Below are positions 44,474-55,100 of a stretch of DNA of 64,000 nt, piece by piece. A model generated the notes under the pieces. The model saw only the letters and a program-made list of their open reading frames with translations. It had not been told where the DNA came from and did not search any database. The stretch is taken from assembly GCA_029851415.1 (NCBI GenBank), contig CM056741.1:150214522-150278521 (forward strand), written 5' to 3'. Made by a program: the position numbers and the translations under genes. Position 1 is the first letter of the stretch. Each line of letters begins with the position of its first letter. Source of the DNA: Eretmocerus hayati. Its lineage: Eukaryota > Arthropoda > Insecta > Hymenoptera > Aphelinidae.

Positions 44474-46942
44474 TCAGTCCACAGATTCTCCCGTGACATC
44501 TCGAATGAACGACTTGAGATACAAAGTATTCACGCCAATATTCACTTGAGTTGGTATGTAGTATCCCAAGGCTGGGGATTTTCCTTGGTGAATGGCAACC
44601 ACTCGATTTTTATCGTCCAGATACGGGCTTCCACTGTCGCCCTAGAAGAAGTATATGATCGAATATTCAACACTCGATTTTCCTGACGAAAAATCATAGA
44701 ATCTGTGAGAGCTCACTCTTCAGCTCACAATTCAGGGCAGTGGGTGTATCCGCAGTTGTTCCGTGTGCCTTAGGGTGTGTCCACAAATGAAGCGCATGAG
44801 CCGTGAGCCGGCGTATGCCGAGCGTACGCTGGCGCACGGCTCATGCGCCGCTCACCAAATTTGAGCCCGCTTGTGTGTTTCTGCATCTGTTTACTATACG
44901 AGATCGTCAATCGTTTTTGATTAGCGACAATCGAGTTCTGATGTTTTGGATCTGCTGGTAACGTAAAAAACGCCCAAGTGGCTCAAATTTGGTGAGCGGC
45001 GCATGAGCCGTGCGCCAGCGCACGCTCGGCGTACGCCGGCTCACGGCTCATGCGCTTCATTTGTGGACACACCCTAATACCCGAGTAGAACACTTCTCGC
45101 TGCGATTAGAGCAAAATAAGCGAAGCAAAGTCATTCAAACCGATTGGAAAAAAGTGGACCAAACTTGTCAACTTGTAGTTTTGATAGAGTCGACTTCGAT
45201 CCAAAATATCACAGAAGATGAATAAAAATTGGACTTACACCCCCTCCAAGTGCAAAAGGTTCAGATGCCGCACAAATGAAGCTCTCGTGATCAATCATTT
45301 GTGCAATTCCTGGGGTTATTCTGTCGATCTTCTTTTTGCATTTGGCTTTCGACAATACTTGCATGGATGCTTTCTGCAAAATTGATGTACGAAGTCCAGA
45401 GTTGGTATTGCCCCAACCGACTAATGTGACGGTTGTTCCATATAATTTATTAGTAGCCACCAGTGAGAAGGTTGCAGGGATAATTCCTGTATCATCGCAA
45501 TCTAACTAGAAAGGGAAAGTTATTGAAAGATTTTCCTATCTATAAGATGTATCATGAGATAAATGTTGAAATACAGGGTAGACATGGAAGAGTGCACTCG
45601 GAAAGCAATACAATACATGAGGGTATTGACAGGGTGATAAAAATTTTCACATGGCTGAACGAAGCCTTACAATGAATTCCTCTGGGGAGATATTGTGGAT
45701 TTTTCGGCACACTGGCATCGAAAGCCTATGGTTTCCGCCCCGATCCCGGGGCAGAAAATGCCGCAATGCCGCCCAGGCTAGAAAACGAGTGAGCATGCGC
45801 AGTAGCCCTCGGGCTGCGCCCTCGGGCCACTACATTGCATGCTCCGACGTTTTCTAACCTGTACGGCGGAGCGGCATTTTGCTCCGACATCGCGTCGGAA
45901 AGCATAGAATTTCGATACAAGTGTCACCGAAAAATAGTGTACGCACCTCGGGCCAAAAATAACCCATCGCGACCGCGGGTATGCCGCCCTCGCCTGCCGG
46001 CTCGTGCGGCAACCTACCCGGGCCGCAATGGGTCACTTTCAGCCCTTGTCGCGTAATGTACTATTTCGTCCTTGATGATAAATATCAAAGTTGGTGTCTT
46101 GTCGATCTTGAAGGACGATGGGGAGTTGAATCAATTCCCAAAATTTCGTAATGGAAATTTTATTACGACGTTTCGTTCACAAAGTTTCGTGTACCTCATC
46201 AGGCTTAGGTTTTCTTATTCTTTAGCATGTGGTATTTTTTGAGCGATCTTGTGCTGGAGAACAGATTGCTCAAAAAATACCATGACGATCTAAGAAATAA
46301 CAAAACCTAAGCCTCATGAGATCCATGGAACTTTGTGGACGAAACGTCGTAATAGAATTCCTCCTGGCTTTCACTCTTAGAATTAAACTCACTATTTTGC
46401 AAAGTATATATCTGACAATTTATGGTGAGATCTGTGTTCCATTCGTCTATTGACTTACCTCAATTATTGCTACATCTTTTGCACCTACTATCAATGGTTT
46501 TCTTTTTGTATTAGTTATCCATTCTGTGTAAGTGACCCAAGATTTAGGATAATAATATCGGATGTCAGAAGATCTCAGATTTGGCGATCCGAAGTATACT
46601 CTTATGCTTGCTTTGAATAAAATATTCTCTACGCAGTGAGCAGCAGTCAGAACATGTCTCTTTCTAATGAGCACACCGCCACATAAGTGATTCTTCTCTT
46701 GTTCTTCTGCGCTATGAACACCATAGCCAATGGATACGACAAAAGGGTAGTCATTCCGTTCTACTTTTTCAATGTTGATGCCTACAATAGGTTCACCCTT
46801 CACGAGATAGATACATTGTCCTAAAATGTGTGATGAAGGTTATGAGTATCCTACAAGGCGTGGATGGATTGATATCAGAATACTAACCGACAAGCACGAG
46901 GACAAGCACACAATGAAATTTAACTATCCAAATCTCGAACAT
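44474..46942 (-). CDS. S1A chymotrypsin-like serine protease, gene A (4 exons)
   Basis: Exons on minus are 46942-46888, 46820-46459, 45505-45239 and 44641-44474 (852 nt, 283 aa), with donors GTTAGT, GTAAGT, GTAAGT and acceptors TTTTAG, TTCTAG, TTCTAG. Residues 1-19 (MFEIWIVKFHCVLVLVLVG) are a signal peptide. The mature enzyme should start at IVGI (I30). The triad is H80 (LTAAHC), D134 (KDVAIIE) and S231 (GDSGSP), so it is predicted to be a catalytically competent secreted endopeptidase. No Asp occupies position 189, so trypsin-like specificity is unlikely. Odd points: the residue before IVG is Pro29, not Arg/Lys. The Cys that precedes GDSG and its partner (Cys191-Cys220 in chymotrypsin numbering) are replaced by G228 and S250. 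Introns 2 and 3 carry foldback elements. It is a tandem paralogue of gene B. Splice sites are inferred by eye. Confidence 0.85.
44773..45074. mobile_element. 302-bp palindromic MITE in intron 3 of protease A
   Basis: Near-perfect terminal inverted repeats of about 105 bp begin GGGTGTGTCCACAAATGAAG at both ends, flanked by TA (44771-44772 and 45075-45076). Each arm is itself a palindrome, with GCGCATGAGCCGTG and its inverse CACGGCTCATGCGC separated by about 27 bp. It is GC-rich, unlike its surroundings, and few differences between arms suggest youth or gene conversion. Non-coding. Confidence 0.85.
45690..45937. mobile_element. CpG-rich foldback in intron 2 of protease A
   Basis: The left arm (about 45697-45800) and right arm (about 45832-45937) are inverted copies: TTTTTCGG...CACT...ATCGAAA at the outside, AAAATGCCGC and GGCTAGAAAACG versus GGTTAGAAAACG in the middle, GCATGC near the centre. 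The loop is CCCTCGGG-rich. Further CpG-rich sequence continues to about 46040. Confidence 0.7.
46149..46364. mobile_element. inverted pair of Penelope-like 3' ends in intron 2 of protease A
   Basis: The arms (about 46149-46245 and 46268-46364) are inverted copies. Read outward, each has a CTGATGAGG/CTCATGAGG block, then ACTTTGTG-ACGAAACGTCGT and AATA. That order (CTGATGA...GAAACGTCGTAATA) resembles the 3' ends of Penelope-like elements. The short centre is GATCTTGTGCTGGAGAACAG. The inverted arrangement is unusual. The Penelope assignment is by motif only. Confidence 0.55.
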
Positions 46943-48597
46943 GTTGAATTATTTCTGCGACAACTCGGAGCCTAAGCATTACCTGTATACATAGAGTTAA
47001 ATATTCAATAGAGATACTCTTTCCTACCAGGTGCGAATAAGAAAATTTTTCCAACTGAACTGTTTTTGGGCGCTTCCGTCAAAACCCAATGTAAGATTTC
47101 TATTACATGCAAAAATGTTGAATTCTTTTCCATGGAATTGGCTCAATATTTGAGTACAGCCGCGTCTGTTCGTAGTCTGGAGTCTAAATAGTGCGGAGCT
47201 TAAAATTCACTTTGAGTTCATTATCAGCTCATGTTAACTGAATTAATATCTTGGTACTTTCGATAATCTTATCGAGTGGCTTAACTCTTATCCGAACGAA
47301 CTAAAAATCCACCTATTCTTCAGAGCTCGCTGCGTGTTGGATTCCTAAAATACTCGAATTTAATTCGATAATTGAGAGAATAAAAATCTTTGATGAACGT
47401 GGATACGTGTATATTGTGCTCGTATGGAATGGGTTGACTCTTCCACTTACTGAACATGTATAGAAATACAAAATTGTATCATGAAGTCTTAGCGTGATCC
47501 GTTCCGGTTTCAATGAAGTTCAAATAGTTACTTGGTCACTACCAACGTGGCTTTGGTGTACTTTTGTGAATTGATAACGTATTGGGATATAGAGCACTGC
47601 CAATTGAAATTTCATTTTTCACTTTTATTCATTTTTAGATTCATCAGCATGCTTGAGTGATGAGTCGTCTATCATAATTTTTGTCAATACTGATCAGTGG
47701 CTGTTATATAGATGCGTGTAAGACAACTGAAAGGCTCGATTCATTCGTGTAAGCGACTACCATGCATTCTCGATTTTTTCGAAGAAGAATAAGAGCCAAC
47801 GTTGAGAGATCACGTGATCGCAGATTGAAAAGGGTCCGATCAAGGATGCGTTTTCAGCTAATTGTATCTGGCTTTCGTGGAATTCCTATGGCAACCAGTC
47901 TCAGTTTAACGGGGTCACCTCCCTTCAGCTTCTAGAAAATGTTTGATAACATCCCACTGACAGCTGAATCCTGTGTTCCATGAATTTCATGTATCCTTAC
48001 AGATAGCTGAGTTCTATGCTTCGCGAAGTAGGCACACGTTTTTCACGAAATTTGTGCTCTAACCCTGAGCCTGAGGAGCTGTCCAGTGTTCCTCACTCAG
48101 AACGTAGAACCAATGAACTAAACTGCTCCTTTTGAGCCATCTTCTTAGTCCCGATGAACTCATTCAATCTTCAATCTATCTTGGTATGATCTCCAAGCCG
48201 AATGCTCAGTTCTTCGCTAACTAATGATGAATATTTTAATAACCACGTACAACTCGATACATCGGAAATTTCATCAAGATATCAGCAATCAACTTGAGAC
48301 AAGCTCTCGTAATAGTGAGGAATCCAGTTGAGAGGGAAGAGTGAGAGAAAAATGAAGTTGTTTCTTTGCTTTCAGACATTTTTCTTCGTATTGGTCTATA
48401 GAGGTTCTGGGCTAATCATTATCAGGCTCACAAATGATCATCAACAGCTCAGTCTCGCTAAGACAGAGTCTGTCAGCTCATGGAAACTGATAAAAAACTA
48501 TCAGCGTTTGTTAGGAATTTTTATAATTTTCCACGTGGCATATGACTTTGATTTGTGATTGTGCATTCGATTGTGATTCCATCACTGACCCCAAATA
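46943..48597. other. intergenic between protease genes, nothing recognised
   Basis: This is the upstream flank of protease A and contains its presumed promoter (AATATTTAA on minus near 47005-47015 is the best TATA-like word). No other exon or repeat is seen. Confidence 0.4.
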
Positions 48598-49526
48598 GGT
48601 AGTTAAATTACCCCCGAAAAGACGCTCCTGGCGCGAGAAAGTGGCTAAACTCGGTACAACGCGACGTTTGTGCATTTTTTGACCTTTTTCTCGGTTTTTC
48701 CACAATAAGTCAGAAATATCAATTTTTTGAGAAAATTTGTGGAATAACTTCTTGTAGATCTCTAAAAGATCTACAAAATTGATCTGAACACTTTTCCTCG
48801 CAAACTGCAACGCTTTCGAGTTATTCCTTATCAAAGTCAAAATCGAATTTGTTTAAACAAATTCGCTGAAATTGTTTATAACGGGTTCAAACTATTTTAC
48901 TAAGATAATTCAGTGAATTTGGAGCCAAAAAGATCTCTAGATATTTTTTCCTAAACTTGATCATTTTCAAGTAATGGGAATGGCCAATTCCGCGACTTAC
49001 CCTCAATGCGGGGCTTTCATGGATGCACTTAGGGCTGCAAGTCGCGGAATTGGCCATTCCCATTACTCGAAAACAATCAAGTTTAGGAAAAAATACCTAG
49101 AGATCTTTTTGGCTCCAAATTCACTGAATTATCTTATTAAAATAGTTTGAGCCCGTTAAAAACAATTTCAGCGAATTTGTTTAAACAAATTCGATTTTGA
49201 CTTTGATGAGGGATAACTCGAAAGGGTTGCAGTTTGCGAGGAAAAGTGTTCAGATCAATCTCGTAGATCTTTTAGAGATCTACAAGAAAATATTCTACAA
49301 ATTTTCTCAAAAAATTGATATTTTCCGACTTATTGTGGAAAAACCGAGAAAAAAAGTCAAAAAATGCATGTTTTTATTGTTTATTTATACCGCGCCCCAA
49401 TTTTTCAACATTAATTCTTGTTAATATCGATTATTGAAGGTATTACCTATCGTTTGAACCCACAAACGTCGTGTTGTACTGAGTTTAGCCACTTAGTGAT
49501 CGAATTTCGAGGGTAATTTAACTACC
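48598..49526. mobile_element. 929-bp near-palindromic foldback element, TA-flanked
   Basis: The left arm 48598-48998 and right arm 49039-49526 are inverted copies with a 40-bp spacer; the outermost bases are GGTAGTTAAATTACCC in both. TA flanks at 48596-48597 and 49527-49528 look like a target-site duplication. Arm identity is about 90% by eye over most of the length. The right arm has about 80 extra bp near 49375-49470 that the left lacks. Open frames of 109 and 76 codons on opposite strands encode the same peptide (FARKSVQIN...DLLEIYKK), as expected from an inverted repeat; I do not regard them as genes. No transposase. Confidence 0.85.
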
Positions 49527-50124
49527 TAAAAGCATTAGGTGAATTGATTTCGTAGCCTCACGCCCATGTAACCGTGCTATAACTCAATCATTCTCAACTC
49601 CAACAGTTTTGAAATAGCAGTCCATTTTCTGACATTACTCTTGAAAAGATACTTGTGTCGTACCGAATATGAATAAAATTCTATTAGGAGTCATTATATT
49701 CGATCAGAAATGAAGATAAAATTCTACATTAGATTCATCAAATCACTCATACATGAACTCCATAAAGTCCCCGTAAAATTATGGCTCATGATCCCTCAAC
49801 CCGGTGAGATTTTTCTGCATGGCAACTCAGTTTCGGCTACTCAGCTTGACTCAGGATATATTATGATGACTTTTACAGGGAAAACGGGAAGTACTCTGTA
49901 ATGGCATCTTGATACCATACGAGACTCAAAAGATTCTTCCTCATTTGTTTTCTTGGCGTATTCGATTGGTACCCTTGACCAGACATGTTAATCATGCAAC
50001 ACTCTGGATCATACCAAGAGGAGTATTGATTTTCCTACTATGTACATATTGACAGTCTTATTATTGTAGTTTTCCCAGTCTGTTTGCGTGTTGACAGTCT
50101 TGTTGTAGAGTTTTTCCAGTCTAT
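49527..50124. other. 3' flank of protease gene B, nothing recognised
   Basis: AT-rich sequence. Two near-identical blocks (TGTTGACAGTCTTGTTGTAG-like) occur at about 50048-50070 and 50090-50112. The best poly(A)-signal variant on minus is AATAAT/AATAAG near 50055-50065. Confidence 0.4.
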
Positions 50125-52183
50125 TTACTCAACTATCTGCAGTTCAGTCGAGGGTTCGATTTCGTTGACAGATTTTCTCTTTCGATCTACTTGTCGAGTA
50201 GCTTCTCTGAGGAAGGCTATGTAGGGATTGATGTTCAGCCCAATATTCACTTGTTTAGGATCAATTCTACCCAGCTTAGGGCATCTTCCCAAGTTGATCC
50301 CAACCAGAAACTTGTTTTCATCGAGTAGAGGAGATCCACTATCACCCTGAAGAATGATGAAAGTCCCTAAATTAACTGGAAGTTCTCCAAACATCATCAG
50401 AATATGCATATTATTGTGATTCTATACTAGGAGCACGACTTTTTAGGGTTAGCAATGATTTTTGCATTCCAAAGTCCCGCACACTGTAAAAAGAACACCT
50501 CAGAATCTGGTAGGATCTGCATGGGAATTTGAATTTCTTGATTTTTACATGATGGATGCTGAAAAGTCAGCAAAATCTTATCTAAAACTGTTGCATGAAC
50601 CGAGAGTGAATCTAACTTGGGGGTTTTGCTTTTGATTCTTCCTTCCTAGATTGTCAACGATGCAATTGTTTTTTGAGGTAGATGCATCAGTCAAGATATC
50701 AAAAACTATAGTTTGGGTTCTTCACGTATCGGATAAACTTTCAATTACAGTCCATCCATGACCAGGAGTGATAAAATTATAAGAAACATCATCAATGCTA
50801 ATCTTTTGTCATGTGAAGTAAACATTGACACTGATGGGTAATCTTTGATTTCAATTCCAGTGAATAATCAACTGGAATCTTGGTTTCAGACTCATCCTAC
50901 TGGAATACAAAACTCTTAACTATTTTGGTGATTGATGACCAGCTCCAGAAAGAATTCAAATGAAAAGAATCAACTGATTGGAGGATCTGACATTGAGAAT
51001 TTCTTTTTATAATATTTTGCACAAATTTCGTCAAAATTAGACAAGTTGAGACCAAATTATTGGAATCTTATAGAACTCCTTGATATTCAGTGTAAAATGT
51101 TCAAACTCCGACTGATATTCATTTCAGAGAGGAATTCTAGTTGAATTTGATTGGAAATCATCTAAAGCAATTAATTTTACTTGGGAAAGGGGGGTGGGAA
51201 TCTAACCGGCAGAAGCGCAACATCAAAGTACCCAGATTACTAAATTATCTCAATGCTCTGTCTGATAGGATCCTTTCCTGCATGAGATTCTAACGCTTCC
51301 ATAGAAGCTGATCAGGATGTAAAAAAATTGGGGACTTACACATCCAGCTAGGGCATACGGGTCAGCAGCTGTACATATGAAGTTATCTTGTTCACTCTCT
51401 TCAGATAAGACCAAATTCGAGCTCGGAATTTGAGTTTCACACTTATCTCTTGGCAAAACTTTTACCGAGACTTTCTGCAGGTGCACGGGATACTCGTTAG
51501 AAATAGTTTCACCCCATCCTGCAAGAATTAGGTTGGTTCCAGGTCCCATTTCTGTTATTGCCGTTGAAACTAATGCGGGTCTGATTTTTTCAACTCTTTT
51601 TGCGAGCTAGAAAGATGAGTGATTGAGGAAAACATAAATACTCCGTAGATCTCATCAATTAGTCACCCATAAATTGAAATAATTTTTATCCAACTGACGA
51701 GCTTACCACAATCACTGCTACATCTTTTGCATCTTTCGAATAGTTGTCTTCAACGGACCATTGTCTGAAGGTGAGCCACCGAGATATAACATGTCTCTCA
51801 ATTTTTTCTGAATCCAGACTAGGTGATCCAACAAGTATTATAATATCCTTCCCAGATGCCTTGATTGTTTCAACACAGTGTGCAGCAGTCAAAACGTGTT
51901 TTGAAGTAATAAGCGTACCTCCACAAATGTGATCATGCTTCGTTCGATCATTAGAGATCAATTCTGCGATGGAAACGATGAAAGGAAAATCATCATCTTC
52001 AGCTTCCTTCACATCCTCCCCGACAATTGGGGTCGATTCGTAAGATTTGAAATGATGACATATATCTGAAATATGGATTTTTTATTTTTTCAGATTTTCT
52101 TCGTGATCTTCATTCACACAAAATATTTTTCATGATCTTTACTCACACAAAAAATGGATTAGCAGTATCAGGATTCCGCCCAT
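50125..52183 (-). CDS. S1A chymotrypsin-like serine protease, gene B (4 exons)
   Basis: Exons on minus are 52183-52147, 52065-51707, 51606-51340 and 50346-50125 (885 nt, 294 aa), with donors GTGAGT, GTAAGC, GTAAGT and acceptors TTTCAG, TTCTAG, TTCAG. MGGILILLIHFL opens a short signal peptide. Mature IVGE starts at I26. The triad is H75 (LTAAHC), D127 (KDVAVIV) and S224 (GDSGSP). Cys residues at the classical 42-58, 168-182 and 191-220 positions are all present. The residue preceding IVG is Pro25, as in gene A. C221 is followed directly by GDSG, one residue fewer than the usual C-x-GDSG. The position equivalent to 189 is not Asp, so chymotrypsin- or elastase-like specificity is more likely than trypsin-like. 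About 25 charged residues extend past the usual C-terminal helix (RQVDRKRKSV...). Exon phases and the 267-nt exon 3 match gene A, showing tandem duplication. Confidence 0.87.
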
Positions 52184-55100
52184 TGTAAGTATCCTGAAAG
52201 TATGAATTCAGTAGTCGATCATCAATATCTAGAGAGGATTGCGATCAGTATCAGAAATTAACACGTTTTTTGAGGGGATCAAATTTATTTCTGAATATGA
52301 CACAAGAAACCAAACATGAATCATAAGAAATAGTCAAATCTATACTGCGGAAGAGGGAGAGTTCTCACGACGGAGAATCTATCGTATTTCTGAATGAATC
52401 CAGATCATTCTTGAGACTATTCATGCACATCTGAAGAGTATCCGATGTTTTGAGGGACATTGAGCCCAATTGTATTGGCTAAATCATCCAAAAACGGAGA
52501 CATAACTCAATATCACAGGGTTTTCACGCGAAAAATGAACACTTCCGCAGAATTCCCTTCTTCGATAAGAATTTATACAATGATATATCCGTGAAAGTTC
52601 ACCTTGCTCGTCACTTTGTGATTGAAAAAAAGTTGGGAAATTACAGAAAATATGGATTGAACTGTTTGTCATTCCAAGTTTTGATAATTTTTATATCTGC
52701 ATCTAACTCGATGAATATACATACGACCTAATTCAGCATGAACTTGAGAGAATTTCCATTGCAAACTGATAAGGCATACAAATTAAAAAATGATCAAACA
52801 GACAAAGTAAGTCGAAAAACACGTCAAATCCTTATCGTATTCTTTTCAATGATTACGCAAGGGTCGATTTCACATTATCTTGTCAACCTGGATCATCATA
52901 GCAAACCTCGACGTTTGATCATCTATAGAAAATCATGCTTCGAATTTCCCGAAGTTGTAACGAGTGTAATCTGAGCTCAATCCACGACGCGAATCTCCTA
53001 AGCGTATATATTATGGCGCACGTGAAAGTTGGTTTGTTGCAGTATTAGGAACAGCATAATGTGAAAGTCGGCGCCAGAGCATGGTTACAAACGCTCCGAG
53101 AGTGCAAGGCCAGGGACGTAGGAAGATCTTGATCTATGAGTTCGGCGAGATGAGAGAGGGAGAGAGAAAACGTCCATTCTCGGGTATATTCTGTCGGCGC
53201 ATCGCTAATTGAGTATTAGGGAATTTTGCGCGTGTAATTCCGTCTTTCTATGGCTGTGTTAGGCATGGGATATTTGGATACAGATTTTCGTGCTCAGGAG
53301 AAACTCAATAATCATTAGGAAATTGCGCGAGAGTGTCCGCTGCAGTTGCCGCTGCATCGTGACGTAAAAATGGCATTGTCTGGTGAGCGCAGTGCTGAAG
53401 CTCAACGAAAGTTACGCGTACCAAAGCATGATGGTTTTTTCTTTCTTGACACGATCGGTGACGAGAGTTGGATAGACTGGTATCGTGAGGTATTCTTGGA
53501 ATTGTGCTTGTGATGAGCTCACACTCTTGTTTAGCCAGTTTTTTGTTGGGGGAAAGAATGCATACAATGATAAAACTTAACGTTTGCTTATACTTGGGGC
53601 TCAGCGATTTCGCAGATTGGTACCAATACTGAATTTAATTGACATGGAATGTGGTATGATTTCAATATCCTCTGAATGCTGCTAGGGTTTGTCGGGAAAG
53701 AGTACAAATTGTCAACAAAATTTGGAATAATCGGCGCGATTATGATGTCACTGATCGGTTGGTTGAAAAAAAAATTACCCTGAAAATCGAGGAAAATGTA
53801 TCGTCTGCTCTTTTTTGACGGTATTACCTGCTATGGAGTTCAGCGTGGTCAAATATTCACTGCATGAGTAACGTAAGAAAATCTTTCCTGTGTGAGATTC
53901 AAGACTTGAGAATCTACCCATTGCAAAAAAATTTGATAACTCCCTTTGGTTTTTTTGATAATAGTGAATTTTTTAGAGAGTTGAGCAGTAAAATTTTGAC
54001 CACAAAAGAAACTCAATTGCAAAATTGCTTAATTTTCTAATCTCATTATGCATTTTATTCTGCAAGATACTTGATCCTGTTATCATACATTCATCATGTT
54101 TCTGATCTATGAGTGGCATTCAAACTTTCATCCTCATTCCTGAGCATTATTTTTATCGAGTTTTCATAACTCAGCAAACTTGACTAATACAAAATTCCAC
54201 ACACTTTCACTGAAATTGGGAGAATTTTCGATGAGATTTCATACAAAATCGCTAGAATTATAATCAAAGCTGCAGATATCATGAGCTGATTATTCACAGA
54301 CCGACGGTTATGAGTAGTTGACCCTGATGCACGAGGAACCTTCCTTGACATGAAACTAGCGATTGCGTAGAAATATCTGATCGATATTATGATTGTGTTC
54401 ATCGCAAACCATTTTTTGTACCATTGCCTCCGATCAACTAAATATCGTCAAAAATCCCAGGAAATGACAGTCGGGGTAGAAGCTCATGGAATGAGCAAGA
54501 TATTCAGTTGTATGTACTAGAGAACTAAACTAGATAATTTGTAAATTTCAAACACAAAAGTATTGGGAATCCAAAGTATTGAATATGATTCTTATGTTAA
54601 GATTTCCTCTCTAATTAAATCCTCATCACTCACTTATCAACTTTTGGCTCTTGTTTTCACCGAACCACTTGAAAAATTTGAATATGATTTTGTCACAAAC
54701 TCGAACTACGATATCTATCTACGAATAGAACTTTTACTGAAGTGGCACGAGAATTAGACGTCGAGGAACTCTTGTTATCTGACCATATTCAGAACTAATA
54801 TTTGGCCTCTATGATAATCATTCAATGAACGACTAATTTTCCTGGTTCAAATTTTAGAGAATTTAGAAGGCTAGGCTTAAATTCAGTATGGAACTGTTGC
54901 AAAGAATGAAAATCATATGGTAATTCTGTGTTGTAAAATCTTTCAATCGAAGATTATCATTGAAAGTAATTCATACGTGAAAACTCAACCGAGTTATGTT
55001 GCTGCCTCAAATAGACTATGAATCCGATACCAAATGCTGCGAGAAAACTCCTATTTTTTTTTGCTTATTCGGTACTGTGATTATTTTTTGGTCGTGACAA

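Noticed and set aside
44426..44686. Plus-strand 86-codon frame
   Set aside because: It is antisense to exon 4 of protease A, which has the GDSGSP motif, a proper acceptor and a stop.
48511..49424. Similar peptides encoded on opposite strands, suggesting a duplicated gene
   Set aside because: The shared sequence is the two arms of a foldback element. The frames continue into repeat sequence without domains.
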